64,000 nucleotides of DNA from AP-15 sp963735445 (lineage in GTDB: Bacteria > Pseudomonadota > Alphaproteobacteria > ATCC43930 > CGMCC-115725). Shown piece after piece: positions 18,619-27,855 of this stretch. Each line of letters begins with the position of its first letter. The stretch's first letter is position 1. The stretch is from contig CAVTLC010000032.1 of assembly GCA_963735445.1 (NCBI GenBank), forward strand, positions 57,686-121,685, read 5' to 3'. The position numbers and the translations under genes are program-made. Below the pieces are notes generated by a model. It worked only from the letters and a program-made list of their open reading frames with translations. It was not told the DNA's origin and ran no database searches.

Positions 18619-19299
18619 GTGGTTGCGGAGTTGGTCTCTCGTCCCATTCCACACTTCACGGATTGCCCCATCCTGCCACCTCCTGGCGGCGAGCCGGCCG
18701 GTGGCTCCGTTCGGGCAAGGCGGTACACCGACAAAGACGCGAGCGCGGTTGGAGACGATGCCGGCGCGGCAGACCCGGCAGCGGTGATTACAAACCTTGG
18801 CAACGAGGCGCTCACGGTGCTCGGCAAGAATGTCGATCCGAAACTGCGCGTCACCCGCTTTCGTCAATTATTTCGGCAGGACTTCGATGTTCCGGACATC
18901 GCCCGTTTTGTCCTCGGACGCTACTGGCGCGTTGCCACTCCAGCCCAGCAGCAAGAATTCGTAAAACTCCTGACCGACTATATTGCGCTCGTTTATGCCA
19001 ACAGGCTGGCCGAATATAGCGGTGAACGTTTGCGCGTCATCGGCACGCGCTCGGAGCCCGACGGGCAATTGGTTTCGAGCGAGATTATCCGAACAAATGG
19101 CCAACCGCCGGCGCGTGTCGATTGGCTGCTGACACCGCAAGACGGCACTTACAAAATCAACGATGTCAGGGTCGAAGGCGTCAGCATGGCAACGACCCAG
19201 CGCTCTGAGTTTGCCTCCGTGATCCAGCGCAATGGCGGTCAGGTGCAGGGGCTGATCAATGCATTGCGGCAAAAAACCGAGGGCGCCGGTCTTCACTAG
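18619..19299 (+). CDS. MlaC/Ttg2D-like ABC transport auxiliary protein, N-terminus abnormal
   Basis: From about residue 50 the protein is a typical MlaC/Ttg2 domain (AAVITNLGNEAL, RFRQLFRQDFDVPDIARFVLG, RYWRVATPAQQQEFVKLL, VRVEGVSMATTQRSEF), a periplasmic phospholipid carrier. The first 50 residues are proline- and arginine-rich with no signal peptide, unlike the family. Either the true start has been lost, or an indel separates an upstream signal sequence, or the protein is non-functional. No mlaD/E/F genes are nearby. Confidence 0.7.
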   Translation: MVAELVSRPIPHFTDCPILPPPGGEPAGGSVRARRYTDKDASAVGDDAGAADPAAVITNLGNEALTVLGKNVDPKLRVTRFRQLFRQDFDVPDIARFVLGRYWRVATPAQQQEFVKLLTDYIALVYANRLAEYSGERLRVIGTRSEPDGQLVSSEIIRTNGQPPARVDWLLTPQDGTYKINDVRVEGVSMATTQRSEFASVIQRNGGQVQGLINALRQKTEGAGLH

Positions 19300-19538
19300 C
19301 CGACCGGCGGTTCTCGCGCCGCCGCGCTAAATCCATCAAGTAGCCGATGCTGTCGGGTTTCTGCGCGACCGGCGCTTGCGGCGGGTCTCACCTGACTTGC
19401 GGAGGCAACATGGGCTGGCCGTGAGCTGAGCCAGCCGGTTCGGCCTCGTTAAAATGGGAATGGCAACCCGCCTTTTTACGGTTAGAGTGGACGTCCAGGG
19501 TCGATAATCTGTTCGGCGCTGCGGTCGGGGAGCGCCGC

Positions 19539-19736
19539 TTGGCCACGGAACGCGTCGAACGCAAGCTCGCCCCGATACTCGCGGTTGATGCGCTTGAGTA
19601 TAGCTCCTTCGCTAGCGACGCCGATCAGGGCACGTTTACTCGACTAAAGCTACATCGGCGCGAGTTGCCTGTTCTCGAAATCGGTGAGCGCCACGGTCGG
19701 ATCGCCAAAATAACGGGCGAGGGCCTCTTGGGTTAA
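19539..19736 (+). pseudogene. N-terminal fragment of a class III adenylate/guanylate cyclase
   Basis: TTG at 19539 behind GGGGAGCGCCGC opens 65 codons: ATERVERKLAPILAVDALEY, GTFTRLKLHRRELPV, HGRIAKITGEGLL. This matches the start of the cyclase catalytic domain of large cyclase-TPR proteins, ending just where the domain should continue (GDGLL in homologs). A stop follows and the rest is missing. Confidence 0.6.
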
Positions 19737-19819
19737 ACGGCAACGCACTCCGTGAGGGCATTTTGGCACTCGGCGAGGGCAATTCGAGACGACTGCCTCA
19801 CGCTGCAGGAGCAGAAACG

Positions 19820-20413
19820 ATGATCATCGAGAGCCTGACATCGGGTGTGATCACGGTTGGCAACGGACGCGGTTTTGTCGTCGAGGGCGCGGGCGAGCGC
19901 CTTGTCATCACGGCCGCGCACTGCCTGCCGTCCCTCCCGCCGGCGCTGTCCTCTTTCGGGATCGAGTCGCGCACCTACGGGCCGCTCCTCGCCCTCCGTG
20001 GGGAGGAGCCTCGTGCGTGGGCGGTGTGTCGGTTCGTCGATCCAATCGCCGACATAGCGGTGCTCGGTTCCCCCGACAATCCGCACGCCGACGATTACAA
20101 TGCGCTGATGGGGACGGCGACGGCGCTTTCATTCGGCGATGCCGTGCACCGCCCGGTGAATTTTTGGGCGCCGGCGAGGCTGCTGTCGCTCGACGGCCGC
20201 TGGTTCTCCTGCACGATCCGCCACTTCGGCGGGCCCCTGTGGATCACCCATGCTGCCGAGCGGGTGCATGGCGGAATGTCGGGCTCGCCGATTGTCGCAG
20301 AGGCCGGCACAGCGGTCGGGGTTATCTGCACCACGACATCGCCCAGAGACGGCGGCCCCAACGCGCGCCTTTCCCACAACCTGCCGGGATGGCTGCTCCG
20401 CGACACTTCTTAA
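19820..20413 (+). CDS. trypsin-like serine protease domain protein
   Basis: 197 residues from the ATG at 19820 (GCAGGAGCAGAAACG upstream); a longer frame from 19763 runs over cyclase debris. The catalytic triad is recognisable: H34 in TAAHC, D78 in DIAVL, and S154 in HGGMSGSPI. No signal peptide or PDZ domain, so it is probably a cytoplasmic or signalling-linked minimal protease. Its target is unknown. Confidence 0.7.
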   Translation: MIIESLTSGVITVGNGRGFVVEGAGERLVITAAHCLPSLPPALSSFGIESRTYGPLLALRGEEPRAWAVCRFVDPIADIAVLGSPDNPHADDYNALMGTATALSFGDAVHRPVNFWAPARLLSLDGRWFSCTIRHFGGPLWITHAAERVHGGMSGSPIVAEAGTAVGVICTTTSPRDGGPNARLSHNLPGWLLRDTS

Positions 20414-20450
20414 GTGGGCGGCGTACGGGGGGCCTCCCGAAAGCCCTAGT

Positions 20451-21297
20451 CTAATGTGACATCAGCACCGGAATGGTCATGCTCGCGAGGATCGAACGAG
20501 TGGCGCCGCCCAGCAGCAACTCACGCATCCGCGAGTGGCCGTAGGCGCCCATAACCAGTAGATCGGCGCCAAGATCGGCAGCCCGAGACAACAGCACTTC
20601 GCCGATCGGGACGTCGGCAGAGACGGTCCGCTCGATCTGTGCCTTGACGCCGTGCCGGGCGAGATGCACCGCGATGTCGGCGCCGGGCAGGTCGCCATCG
20701 CCCTCGGCGCCCTGGTCGCGGATCGACCGACATTACGGTAACGGCGTCCGCGCCGACCAGTATGGGCATCGCATCGGCGATCGCCCGGGCGGCTTCCCGG
20801 CTCGCGTTCCACGCAACCAGAACGCATTTTCCGACGTTGTCGAAACGGCCGGCATAAGGCATCACCAGGATCGGTCGGCCCGAGGTCAGCGTCACCCGCT
20901 CGGGATGGGGCCGGCTCATCGCCAATTCGTCGCTGTCGGGGTCGCGCTGGCCGAGGATCGTCAAATCGGAGTAACGCGCATGCAGCGCCGGATCGCCTTC
21001 CGGGCCGTCGGCAACCCCGCGCCATTCCTGACTTATTCCGTGCTGCTTGGCCGCCTTTTCGAATACATCCCGCACGGTTTCGGCCTGTTCCAGCGCCCGT
21101 TCCCGCCATTCGCGATAAACCGGTTCGAGCGCCGCCAGATCGGCGTATCCGGCGCGCCGCGGCAGGTCGGGGCTGGGGATCGGATAAAGGCCGACGAGAT
21201 GCGCCGCGGATTTCTCGGCGAGGGATGCCGCGACTTCGATCCGGCCGCGGGTATCGGAGGCCGAATCGAGCACGACCAACAGGTCCTTGTAGCTCAT
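20451..21297 (-). CDS. universal stress protein (UspA family), tandem domains, frameshifted
   Basis: Start ATG 21297 behind GAGGAGGACGTG. The first Usp domain begins SYKDLLVVLDSASDTRG. The second begins CVLVAWNASREAARA, and its frame breaks at about 20720. The last part, in the next frame, reads GADLLVMGAYGHSRMRELLLGGATRSIL, the nucleotide-binding end of Usp domains (G-2x-G-9x-G-S/T). Restored length is about 281 residues, normal for a double Usp. Role: stress-linked ATP/AMP-binding protein. Confidence 0.75.
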
Positions 21298-21441
21298 CAC
21301 GTCCTCCTCGGTGAAATCCGCTCGATGCAAGCATAGCGTCGGCTGACCGCAGCCCGCAATGCGCGATCGGCTATGAGCGGCTTGCCTCAGAGCGCGAAAT
21401 CAGAGATGACAGCAGCAACCAGCGATCATGGTTAGCTCCCG

Positions 21442-21823
21442 ATGCGCGCACTCTCCATCGCTTCCGTTTTGTTGCCGCTGTCTTTTGCCGCGCTGTCGGG
21501 CTGTGCCGATACCGACCGAGTGCGCGTTCAGAGTTTCCTGCCGGGCCCCGCGCCGGGGACGTTTCACCTACAGTGCCCGCACCAATACCGTGATGAGCGC
21601 AAACGAGGACGGGGCGGCAGAACAGATCCGTCGCGACTGGCTCGCCGAAACCCTTAGCGCCCACGGAATGTGCAACGGCGGATATGTGATATATCAGCGC
21701 GAACTGGTGGTCCCGCCGCAACGGGAGGCCTTGGGGCCATCAGGGGCAAGTCCGCAGAACCCGGATCCCAACCTTGCGTTCGGCAACACCGGCGATGTCG
21801 TTTATACAGGCGCTTGCCTGTAG
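21442..21823 (+). CDS. small lipoprotein, frameshifted, function unknown
   Basis: The first frame begins MRALSIASVLLPLSFAALSGC, a lipoprotein signal with lipobox LSGC. At about 21555 the frame shifts and continues FTYSARTNTVMSANEDG, IRRDWLAETLSAHGMCNGGY, GNTGDVVYTGACL. The two parts make a protein of about 126 residues with two cysteines in the mature part. No known domain. Confidence 0.55.
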
Positions 21824-21832
21824 CGGTCTGCG

Positions 21833-22360
21833 TTAAGCGGCTGCACTCCAGCGCTCACGCAACGGGCCGGACCGCCCCGCGACAGGGTCCTGAGCTGGCA
21901 GCGGCACCACCGCGATATTAGCCAACGCTCGCTCGCGATCGCCTTTGCCCGGAGTCCGCATGTCGGGCCCGCGCCCCCCGGGATAGGCGCCGACGATTAG
22001 AAGATCGGGGCTCGCCGCCTCGCCTTTGTGTGCGACACCAGCCGGAATGACAACGACGTCACCGGCGTGCAGATCGACCACGGTTCCGTCATCCCCGCCG
22101 AGCCGCACCCTGGCCGATCCTGCGACAATGCCGAGGGCCTCGTGCGCGGTGCTGTGATAATGGTGATAGGGATAGACGCCACCGCGCCAACCACCGCTCC
22201 AGCCATTGCTCGCGAACAGCGTTTCGCAGGCAGTGGCGGCGGCGCGGCCGGTCTGCAGCACGCGTCGATACACAAGAAGTGGCAAGCGTGAATTGTTGGG
22301 CACGCTGCCGTCATCCGCAAACAGGTGCTCTTCGACCTGCAAAGCGTTGTCTGTGTTCAT
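21833..22360 (-). CDS. cupin domain protein (YjlB-like)
   Basis: 175 residues. The cupin metal-site motif 1 reads YHHYHSTAHEALGIVAGSA and motif 2 reads HAGDVVVIPAGVAHKG, giving a full His/Glu set in a small beta-barrel. The remainder (LPLLVYRRVLQ, NGWSGGWRGGVYPYHH, LLIVGAYPGG) fits the YjlB cupins, whose function is unknown. Convergent with the lipoprotein gene. Confidence 0.8.
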   Translation of the reverse strand: MNTDNALQVEEHLFADDGSVPNNSRLPLLVYRRVLQTGRAAATACETLFASNGWSGGWRGGVYPYHHYHSTAHEALGIVAGSARVRLGGDDGTVVDLHAGDVVVIPAGVAHKGEAASPDLLIVGAYPGGRGPDMRTPGKGDRERALANIAVVPLPAQDPVAGRSGPLRERWSAAA

Positions 22361-22911
22361 CGCTCGGTCCTACCACGTCCGGGAGACCAAGAAAGACTAC
22401 GCCCGGTCCAAACCCGGACCAAGGGAAATCGCTCTGCCGCAGAAAACCGTCTCTCAAGTCTCCATCCCGGCTCAGCTGAATATTGGGTCAATGATCCTGT
22501 GACAAATTCGTCCGAGCCGATATCGAAACCGTGAGGCAAACATCTGCCATCGCTGTCCAACTCTGGGTATTCACGCGGCGCGCCAAATCACGAGTAACAG
22601 GTTAGCATTGGCCACGATTGCAGGATGGGCTGCGTGATCAATGCCATGTGCGCGGTCAGGCTGGGGATGGATCGGCGTCGTCCAGCAGGGAGAGAGTATC
22701 GAACCAACACGACCCAGCCCCCGCTGGGGTTCACGCGGCAGGCTCCATGCGCCTCACCCCGTTCGCGACCCGAACGGAAGATAGTAACAAAATATTAAAT
22801 ACTATATCGCATTACCAATAAAGTCGTATCGATGAAAGTTGCAATCGACCTGCCATAAGGTATTTGTCATCCCCTCCGTACCGTCCTTATTTCTGCTTCA
22901 GGGGCGAGCAT
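22361..22911. other. intergenic, no supported gene
   Basis: Short frames only. AT content rises from about 22780 (AACAAAATATTAAATACTATA), a plausible promoter region for the small membrane protein that follows. Confidence 0.4.
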
Positions 22912-23070
22912 ATGAGTGTTGATGCTGTAACAACCGAAAGGTTTCGGCAAGAAAATCATGCCGAAGAAGAACGGCTGCCGCCGCTGACCGCTGGCTTTGC
23001 TATTGTCGGTCTTTCGCTGTTGTGCTGGGTACCGTTGCTTCTGCCGCTTGTTGCATTTTTACATCGCTGA
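22912..23070 (+). CDS. small single-pass membrane protein
   Basis: 52 codons from the ATG at 22912 (GGGGCGAGCAT upstream). A charged N-terminal half (ERFRQENHAEEERLPP) is followed by one hydrophobic helix, LTAGFAIVGLSLLCWVPLLL, ending PLVAFLHR. No family recognised. The clean topology supports a real gene. Confidence 0.45.
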   Translation: MSVDAVTTERFRQENHAEEERLPPLTAGFAIVGLSLLCWVPLLLPLVAFLHR

Positions 23071-23128
23071 GGACAGTGTGGCTCACGTGCACCAGGGGAC
23101 GTGATGCCGGCGCGGTCTAGAGATCCGC

Positions 23129-23659
23129 TCAATTGGCACTCAGCTGATAACCCCAGGCTCGTATTTGCGCTATCCCCGCTTGGTAGCCTTTAGGGCTCAG
23201 ACTAAAGCTGAACCGCGACTTTGCTGTAAATACATCGATCAAGATCAAGGAGGCATTGCGCAACTGTTTGACGACAGCATCGGCTTGCGCGGCTGGGAAA
23301 ATGCAGTAACGTTCCCCCTGACAAGTAAACGCCGGGCTTTTGTCGACCCTAAGCACCGCCTTTGTCGGAGAGGGGGTGCCGACAATGCCAATACTGCCGG
23401 TTTGCAGCATCACCACCAGCGCGAATGAGCCTTTGCCGCCGTCTGCTGCCTGCCAAAACGGCACCATGATCGAGCAATCGGCGCGGGCGCCGGGCGTCCC
23501 GCCGCACTCGGTAATCCATTCATCCGCCTGAAACCGCTGCATCGAGAATGCGATGGTGGACGCGAAGACCCAGACCAGAGGCGCGACCAACGCGATCGCG
23601 AACCAAGTCCGGTATGGTCTAAGTAGCGAACAAATTCGCAGGTTGCCGGGAGGGTGCAT
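23129..23659 (-). CDS. membrane-anchored protein resembling invasion-associated locus B (IalB) family
   Basis: 176 residues, with one N-terminal membrane segment (WFAIALVAPLVWVFASTIAF) and a periplasmic domain with paired cysteines (ITECGG...ADCSI; FTCQGERYC). The pattern W-x-x-C early, then LRVD, CxxxxC and a final LSPKGYQAGIAQI resembles the IalB fold, but similarity is weak. Function unknown. Confidence 0.5.
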   Translation of the reverse strand: MHPPGNLRICSLLRPYRTWFAIALVAPLVWVFASTIAFSMQRFQADEWITECGGTPGARADCSIMVPFWQAADGGKGSFALVVMLQTGSIGIVGTPSPTKAVLRVDKSPAFTCQGERYCIFPAAQADAVVKQLRNASLILIDVFTAKSRFSFSLSPKGYQAGIAQIRAWGYQLSAN

Positions 23660-24146
23660 GGCCGATCAGGTTCTCGACTTTACTGATGCAGTGGTGCGGG
23701 AACAATTATCGGATTGTGACAATATTGCGGCCGGACGTAAGCACTTCCTCCTGAAACTTCGTCGCTCCTGCTGACAACATCTCGGGTCGATGCTTGATTG
23801 CCCTCGGCGAGCGCGCATCCAGAGCACGCGTTGTGCCGCTAGTTTAGTCAAAACTCTATTAAACCGGCGAACTAATTCGCTGCCTGATTGGTTCAATCGG
23901 CGCGTACATCAAACGTTAACCTTGAATTTGCTTTCTTTCTTGCGCAAACAGCGCTAGGTGTAACGGTGAGCCACAAAAATCAAAGTGTAATGGAACTGAA
24001 TTGTTTGGATCACGTTCGGCTGCGGGGCGGTGATTAGTCCGCCTTCGGGGGTCGTTTCTGCATCGAAATTCTTCGGCATACGCGAACCCGCAGCTATTGA
24101 GTGCGAAACGCTGACCTGGCCGATTCACAACATTCAAGGGTGATGA
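23660..24146. other. AT-richer intergenic region
   Basis: No supported gene. Composition is clearly more AT-rich than the rest of the window and continues into the first part of the epimerase gene, a possible sign of horizontal transfer. No tRNA, direct repeat or integrase is seen at the edges. Confidence 0.4.
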
Positions 24147-25106
24147 ATGGCTTGCTATCTGGTAACCGGTGGTGCTGGCTTTATCGGCTCGCATTTGGTC
24201 GATGCGCTAATCGGTGACGGGCATTCGGTTCGGGTGCTCGACAATCTAACCAGTGGTAGCCTTAAAAATATTCCCGTAAAGGCAGTTTTTATTAAAGGTG
24301 ATATTACTGATCCCGAAATCGTCGCGCAGGCGCTTGAGGGCGTCGATGGGTGCTTTCACTTGGCTGCAATCGCCTCTGTAGAGCAATGCAAACGAGACTG
24401 GCTACGAACACATCAAGTTAATTTAACAGGGGCTATTAACGTGTTCGACGCGGTACGCCGCGCAAGCACGGCGGGGAAACTTCCGATCGTCTATGCCTCT
24501 TCGGCCGCCGTCTACGGCAATTACGGTGCCGAGCCCGCACGCGAAGAGGGTCGCGCGCTGCCATTGAGTGCGTACGGCGCCGACAAGCTGGGCTGCGAGA
24601 TGCAGGCTCGAGCCGCTGGGTTAGCTTACGGGCTATGCACTGTCGGGTTGCGCTTTTTTAATATTTATGGCCCGCGGCAAGACCCGCGTTCGCCCTATTC
24701 CGGAGTGATCGCAATCTTCCTCGACCGATTGCGGCGCGGCGAGCCGATCGAAATTTTCGGAGATGGAAATCAAGTGCGGGATTTCACCTACGTCTCTGAT
24801 GCGGTTGGGGCCGCGAAGCGGGCGATGGCGGCGGCAAGCCCGTCAGCTCCGGTGTTCAACATTTGCACTGGCAACGGGACGACCATCCGGCGACTTGCCG
24901 AAATGACCGCCGATTTGTGTCAGACCGCGCTCGTCGCCCGTCACCGTCCGGCGCGCTGTGGTGAAGTACCGGTGTCGATCGGAGACCCGACGCGAGCAGC
25001 ACAGGACTTGGGCTTCGGTGCAAGGATCGATTTGCCACAGGGTTTGGCGCTAACGCTCGAGGCTCCCCACTCTGCCGAATTTGCTGCGGCCCCGGCGCTG
25101 GCCTAA
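24147..25106 (+). CDS. NAD-dependent epimerase/dehydratase (UDP-glucose 4-epimerase-like)
   Basis: 319-residue extended SDR. NAD motif TGGAGFIGSH lies at 7-16, Ser118/119 in YASSAAVYG, and catalytic Y143/K147 (YGADK). The segments LRFFNIYGPRQDP and GDGNQVRDFTYVSDAV are typical of sugar-nucleotide epimerases. It probably makes a precursor for surface polysaccharide. The exact sugar is not predictable. No glycosyltransferases adjoin it. The 5' part is AT-richer than the 3' part. Confidence 0.85.
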   Translation: MACYLVTGGAGFIGSHLVDALIGDGHSVRVLDNLTSGSLKNIPVKAVFIKGDITDPEIVAQALEGVDGCFHLAAIASVEQCKRDWLRTHQVNLTGAINVFDAVRRASTAGKLPIVYASSAAVYGNYGAEPAREEGRALPLSAYGADKLGCEMQARAAGLAYGLCTVGLRFFNIYGPRQDPRSPYSGVIAIFLDRLRRGEPIEIFGDGNQVRDFTYVSDAVGAAKRAMAAASPSAPVFNICTGNGTTIRRLAEMTADLCQTALVARHRPARCGEVPVSIGDPTRAAQDLGFGARIDLPQGLALTLEAPHSAEFAAAPALA

Positions 25107-25271
25107 TTGCCGGCTCAACTGACGTCGTCGGAACACCATCCCACCCGCCGCCTCTAAGGCTCGTGCAGACGGCATCTCGCCCGTAAGCGACTATCGACGT
25201 GCGGCCCGCGCTGGGGTTGCGCGCGTCAGCGGAGAGGGATTTCGCCATCTCCTATGGTGGATCGCTGCACG

Positions 25272-25589
25272 CTAGCCGCTCGGTTTATCGAGTAGCAGCT
25301 GGCCGTCACGGCGAATACGGCTGATTATCCTTTTGGAAAGCAAGCTCAGCAGGAGCGGCAAGCCAAGTTCGACCCGCACAAGCTTGTCCTCAACATCGAT
25401 GCGCCCGACGATATTCTGCCGCATCGCGCTGAGGCCGAAATCGAGCCTGTAATCAGTCCAGCTGTACTCGATCGAGCTAACGAATGCGGCGAGCTGGCCG
25501 CGAATATACCCGAGCCCTTCATCGAGTCGACGCTTCGCCTCTTCGCGGCCAAGTTGGTGCGAAATGGTCACCACTATGGGGTCTGGCAT
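25272..25589 (-). CDS. polyhydroxyalkanoic acid system family protein
   Basis: 105 residues beginning PDPIVVTISHQLGREEAKRR and containing SWTDYRLDFGLSAMRQNIVG and VRVELGLPLLLSLLSKRI. This pattern matches the small PHA-system (PHA granule region, PF09650-like) family found near PHA genes. The function is undefined, and no PHA synthase is in this window. An esterase of PHB-depolymerase type lies 32 kb away. Confidence 0.7.
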   Translation of the reverse strand: MPDPIVVTISHQLGREEAKRRLDEGLGYIRGQLAAFVSSIEYSWTDYRLDFGLSAMRQNIVGRIDVEDKLVRVELGLPLLLSLLSKRIISRIRRDGQLLLDKPSG

Positions 25590-25835
25590 TAATTATCCCC
25601 GAACTCGTTGCCCGATAGTTCAACAGTGAGCGGCCCTTACCATCCCGATGTGCTTGGGATCACGTAGATGTCAACCGCCGGCCATTTCATCATTTGCACC
25701 GTTCATACCCGCCGCTACGGCGCATCCGCGTGAGGAACGCGATCGACTTTCCGCTGGCAGATCGACGCGTTTAGCGGCATCGAGCCGCGAAAGCGCTCGC
25801 TCCAAACCAACTTGACCTAAACTTGTCGGAACGGT

Positions 25836-25912
25836 TGGTAGCGGGGGAGGGATTTGAACCCCCGACCTTGGGATTATGATTCCCCTGCTCTAACCAGCTG
25901 AGCTACCCCGCC
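25836..25912 (-). tRNA. tRNA-Met (CAT), elongator type
   Basis: On minus the sequence starts GGCGGGGTAGCTCAGCTGG and folds as a cloverleaf. The D-stem is GCTC/GAGC, the anticodon loop ATCATAA gives anticodon CAT at its centre, the T-stem/loop is GGGGGTTCAAATCCC(T), and the 3' CCA is encoded at 25836-25838. The D-arm and acceptor look like elongator Met rather than initiator (no CCC/GGG initiator pairs) or the Ile2 form, though CAT-reading Ile2 cannot be fully excluded. Its 5' end overlaps the 3' end of the mnmA frame by ten bases. Confidence 0.92.
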
Positions 25913-27093
25913 GCGGGCCCGGATATAGGAGAACGGGCGGTATGGGTCAAGCTGCGGCGCCCCTGGCCTAACTCTTGGCCGCGGCGGCGTATCCAACCGC
26001 CGCCAAGCACGCGCTCGCCATCGTAAAGAACCGCCGCCTGACCCGGCGCCACCCCCTCCACCGGTGTGTCGAGGACGAGCTCCGCCCGGTCAGCGGCACT
26101 CGCATGGAGGGTGGCCGGCACCGGCTGCTGCGCCGAACGCAATTTGACCATCAGCCGGACGCCGTCCGAAGCAGGCGCCCGAAGCGGCAACCAGTTGAGT
26201 TCGTCGATCTCGACGCGGTCTTCCGCCAACTCGGAGCGCGGGCCGACCACGACGCGTCGGCTTTCGGGTTCAATAGCCAGAACGTGCAGCGGTTCGGTGG
26301 AGGCGATCCCGAGCCCCTTGCGCTGACCAACCGTGAAATGAACGATGCCGCGATGCTGACCAAGTACCCGGCCGCGCTGGTCGACAATGTCGCCGGGCTC
26401 GGCGGCTTGCGGCCGCAGACGCGCGACCAGATCAGCATACGAGCCCTGTGGTACGAAACAGATATCCTGACTGTCCGGCTTGTCGGCTACAGGGAGCCCA
26501 AATCGCCGCGCCAATGCTCGGGTATCGTCCTTGGCAAAATCACCCAATGGGAACCGCAGAAAGTCGATTTCGGCGCGCGTTGTCGCGAACAGAAAATAGC
26601 TCTGGTCACGAGTGGCGTCGCGGGCGCGATGCAGTTCGGGTCCGTCCGGACCGGTAACGCGGCGCACATAATGCCCGGTGGCGAGCGCCGACGCCCCCAG
26701 GTCCCGCGCCGTTTCCAGGAGATCGCGAAACTTGACGCGCTGATTGCAGCGGACGCAGGGGATCGGGGTTTCGCCGCGGCCATAGGTGTCGGCGAAATCT
26801 TCGATAACCTCTTTGCGGAACCGATGCTCGTAATCGAGCACGTAGTGGGCGATGCCGAGCCGCTCGGCAACGCGCGCCGCGTCGTGGATATCCTGCCCGG
26901 CGCAGCAGGCGCCTTTGCGCCCGACCGCGGCGCCGTGGTCGTAAAGCTGCAATGTGATGCCGACGACTTCGAACCCACGCTCGGCCAGTAAGGCCGCGGT
27001 CACCGATGAATCGACCCCGCCCGACATCGCCACGACGATGCGGTGATCGCTCGGATTGCCCGGCAGATCGAGATCCAGAAACGGTTCAGTCAT
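25903..27093 (-). CDS. mnmA: tRNA-specific 2-thiouridylase MnmA
   Basis: 396 residues. P-loop pyrophosphatase motif SGGVDSS at 24-30; the two catalytic cysteines lie in PCVRCNQRVKF and DSQDICFVPQG; ALATGHYVR and FTVGQRKGLGIA are further signatures. It thiolates U34 of Lys/Glu/Gln tRNAs using sulfur passed on from IscS, which is encoded in the same gene run. The protein should end near GGGWIRR; here about 25 unrelated residues follow and run into the tRNA-Met gene. That hints at a late single-base error or a lost stop. Confidence 0.92.
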   Translation of the reverse strand: MTEPFLDLDLPGNPSDHRIVVAMSGGVDSSVTAALLAERGFEVVGITLQLYDHGAAVGRKGACCAGQDIHDAARVAERLGIAHYVLDYEHRFRKEVIEDFADTYGRGETPIPCVRCNQRVKFRDLLETARDLGASALATGHYVRRVTGPDGPELHRARDATRDQSYFLFATTRAEIDFLRFPLGDFAKDDTRALARRFGLPVADKPDSQDICFVPQGSYADLVARLRPQAAEPGDIVDQRGRVLGQHRGIVHFTVGQRKGLGIASTEPLHVLAIEPESRRVVVGPRSELAEDRVEIDELNWLPLRAPASDGVRLMVKLRSAQQPVPATLHASAADRAELVLDTPVEGVAPGQAAVLYDGERVLGGGWIRRRGQELGQGRRSLTHTARSPISGPAAG

Positions 27094-27166
27094 CGATCCG
27101 GACTATAGGGCCGCATCCTGCGGTTTCAACCGCGCAGGGATTGTGAGGCGCCGGGACCGTACGGTC

Positions 27167-27838
27167 TCAGCGCGGTGCCGCTAGCCCCATCTGCCAGAAG
27201 TCAGCTTCGAGCCGCGTCGCCGCCGCAAAGTGCCGGGCGAGGGTTGAAAAGCGCCCCTCTCCGCCGCGGCGCGCGAATTGCTCATCAAGCGCGGCTTCGG
27301 CCTCGCGAGCGAGATCCTGATATTCAGCCCCCGAATACATCTCGAGCCATTCTCGGTAAGGATTGCCGTCGAGCATCGTAGCCCCGTCGGCAATCCGCTC
27401 CGCGGCGATCACGGCATAGCCGATTATGCAAGGTGCGAGCGCAGTTTCGAGATCGAGCCGATCGCCGGCGAGGCCGCAGTCGAGCACAAAGCGGGTATAG
27501 GCGATTGTCGCCAGTTCCTCCGGCTCGGCCGCCATCGCCGCCTCCGACAGACCCCAGCCGCGGCAATAATCGACATGAAGCCCGATCTCGACATCCAGGG
27601 TCGCTGCAACCAGGCGCTGAGCCCGGCGCATCTCCGCGAGCGTGTCGGATTTGTAGACCGCTAATCCCCAGGCACGCGCGAAATGAATAAGAAACAGGTA
27701 ATCCTGGGTCAGGTAACGGCGAAAGCACGCCTCCGGCAATTGCCCTGACGCCAACAGCATGACGAAGTCATGTCGTGTGTAATCGTGCCAGCGTTCCGCC
27801 GCTGACGCCCGCAGGCGCGAGAACAGCCCGTCAGCCAT
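27167..27838 (-). CDS. tenA: TenA family thiaminase II-like protein
   Basis: 223 residues, all-helical. Motifs include FRRYLTQDYLFLIHFARAWGLAVYKS (Asp of the active site), RFVLDCG (the thiol used by TenA) and EWLEMYSGAEYQDL (late Tyr/Glu region). TenA hydrolyses aminopyrimidines for thiamine salvage in the cytoplasm. It lies 17 bases downstream of the ferredoxin gene on the same strand. No TPP riboswitch is seen. Confidence 0.85.
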   Translation of the reverse strand: MADGLFSRLRASAAERWHDYTRHDFVMLLASGQLPEACFRRYLTQDYLFLIHFARAWGLAVYKSDTLAEMRRAQRLVAATLDVEIGLHVDYCRGWGLSEAAMAAEPEELATIAYTRFVLDCGLAGDRLDLETALAPCIIGYAVIAAERIADGATMLDGNPYREWLEMYSGAEYQDLAREAEAALDEQFARRGGEGRFSTLARHFAAATRLEADFWQMGLAAPR

Positions 27839-27855
27839 TTGCTTCGCCGGCCGCC

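Noticed and set aside
22618..22821. 67-codon frame on plus before the small membrane protein
   Set aside because: No family or ribosome site; likely chance.
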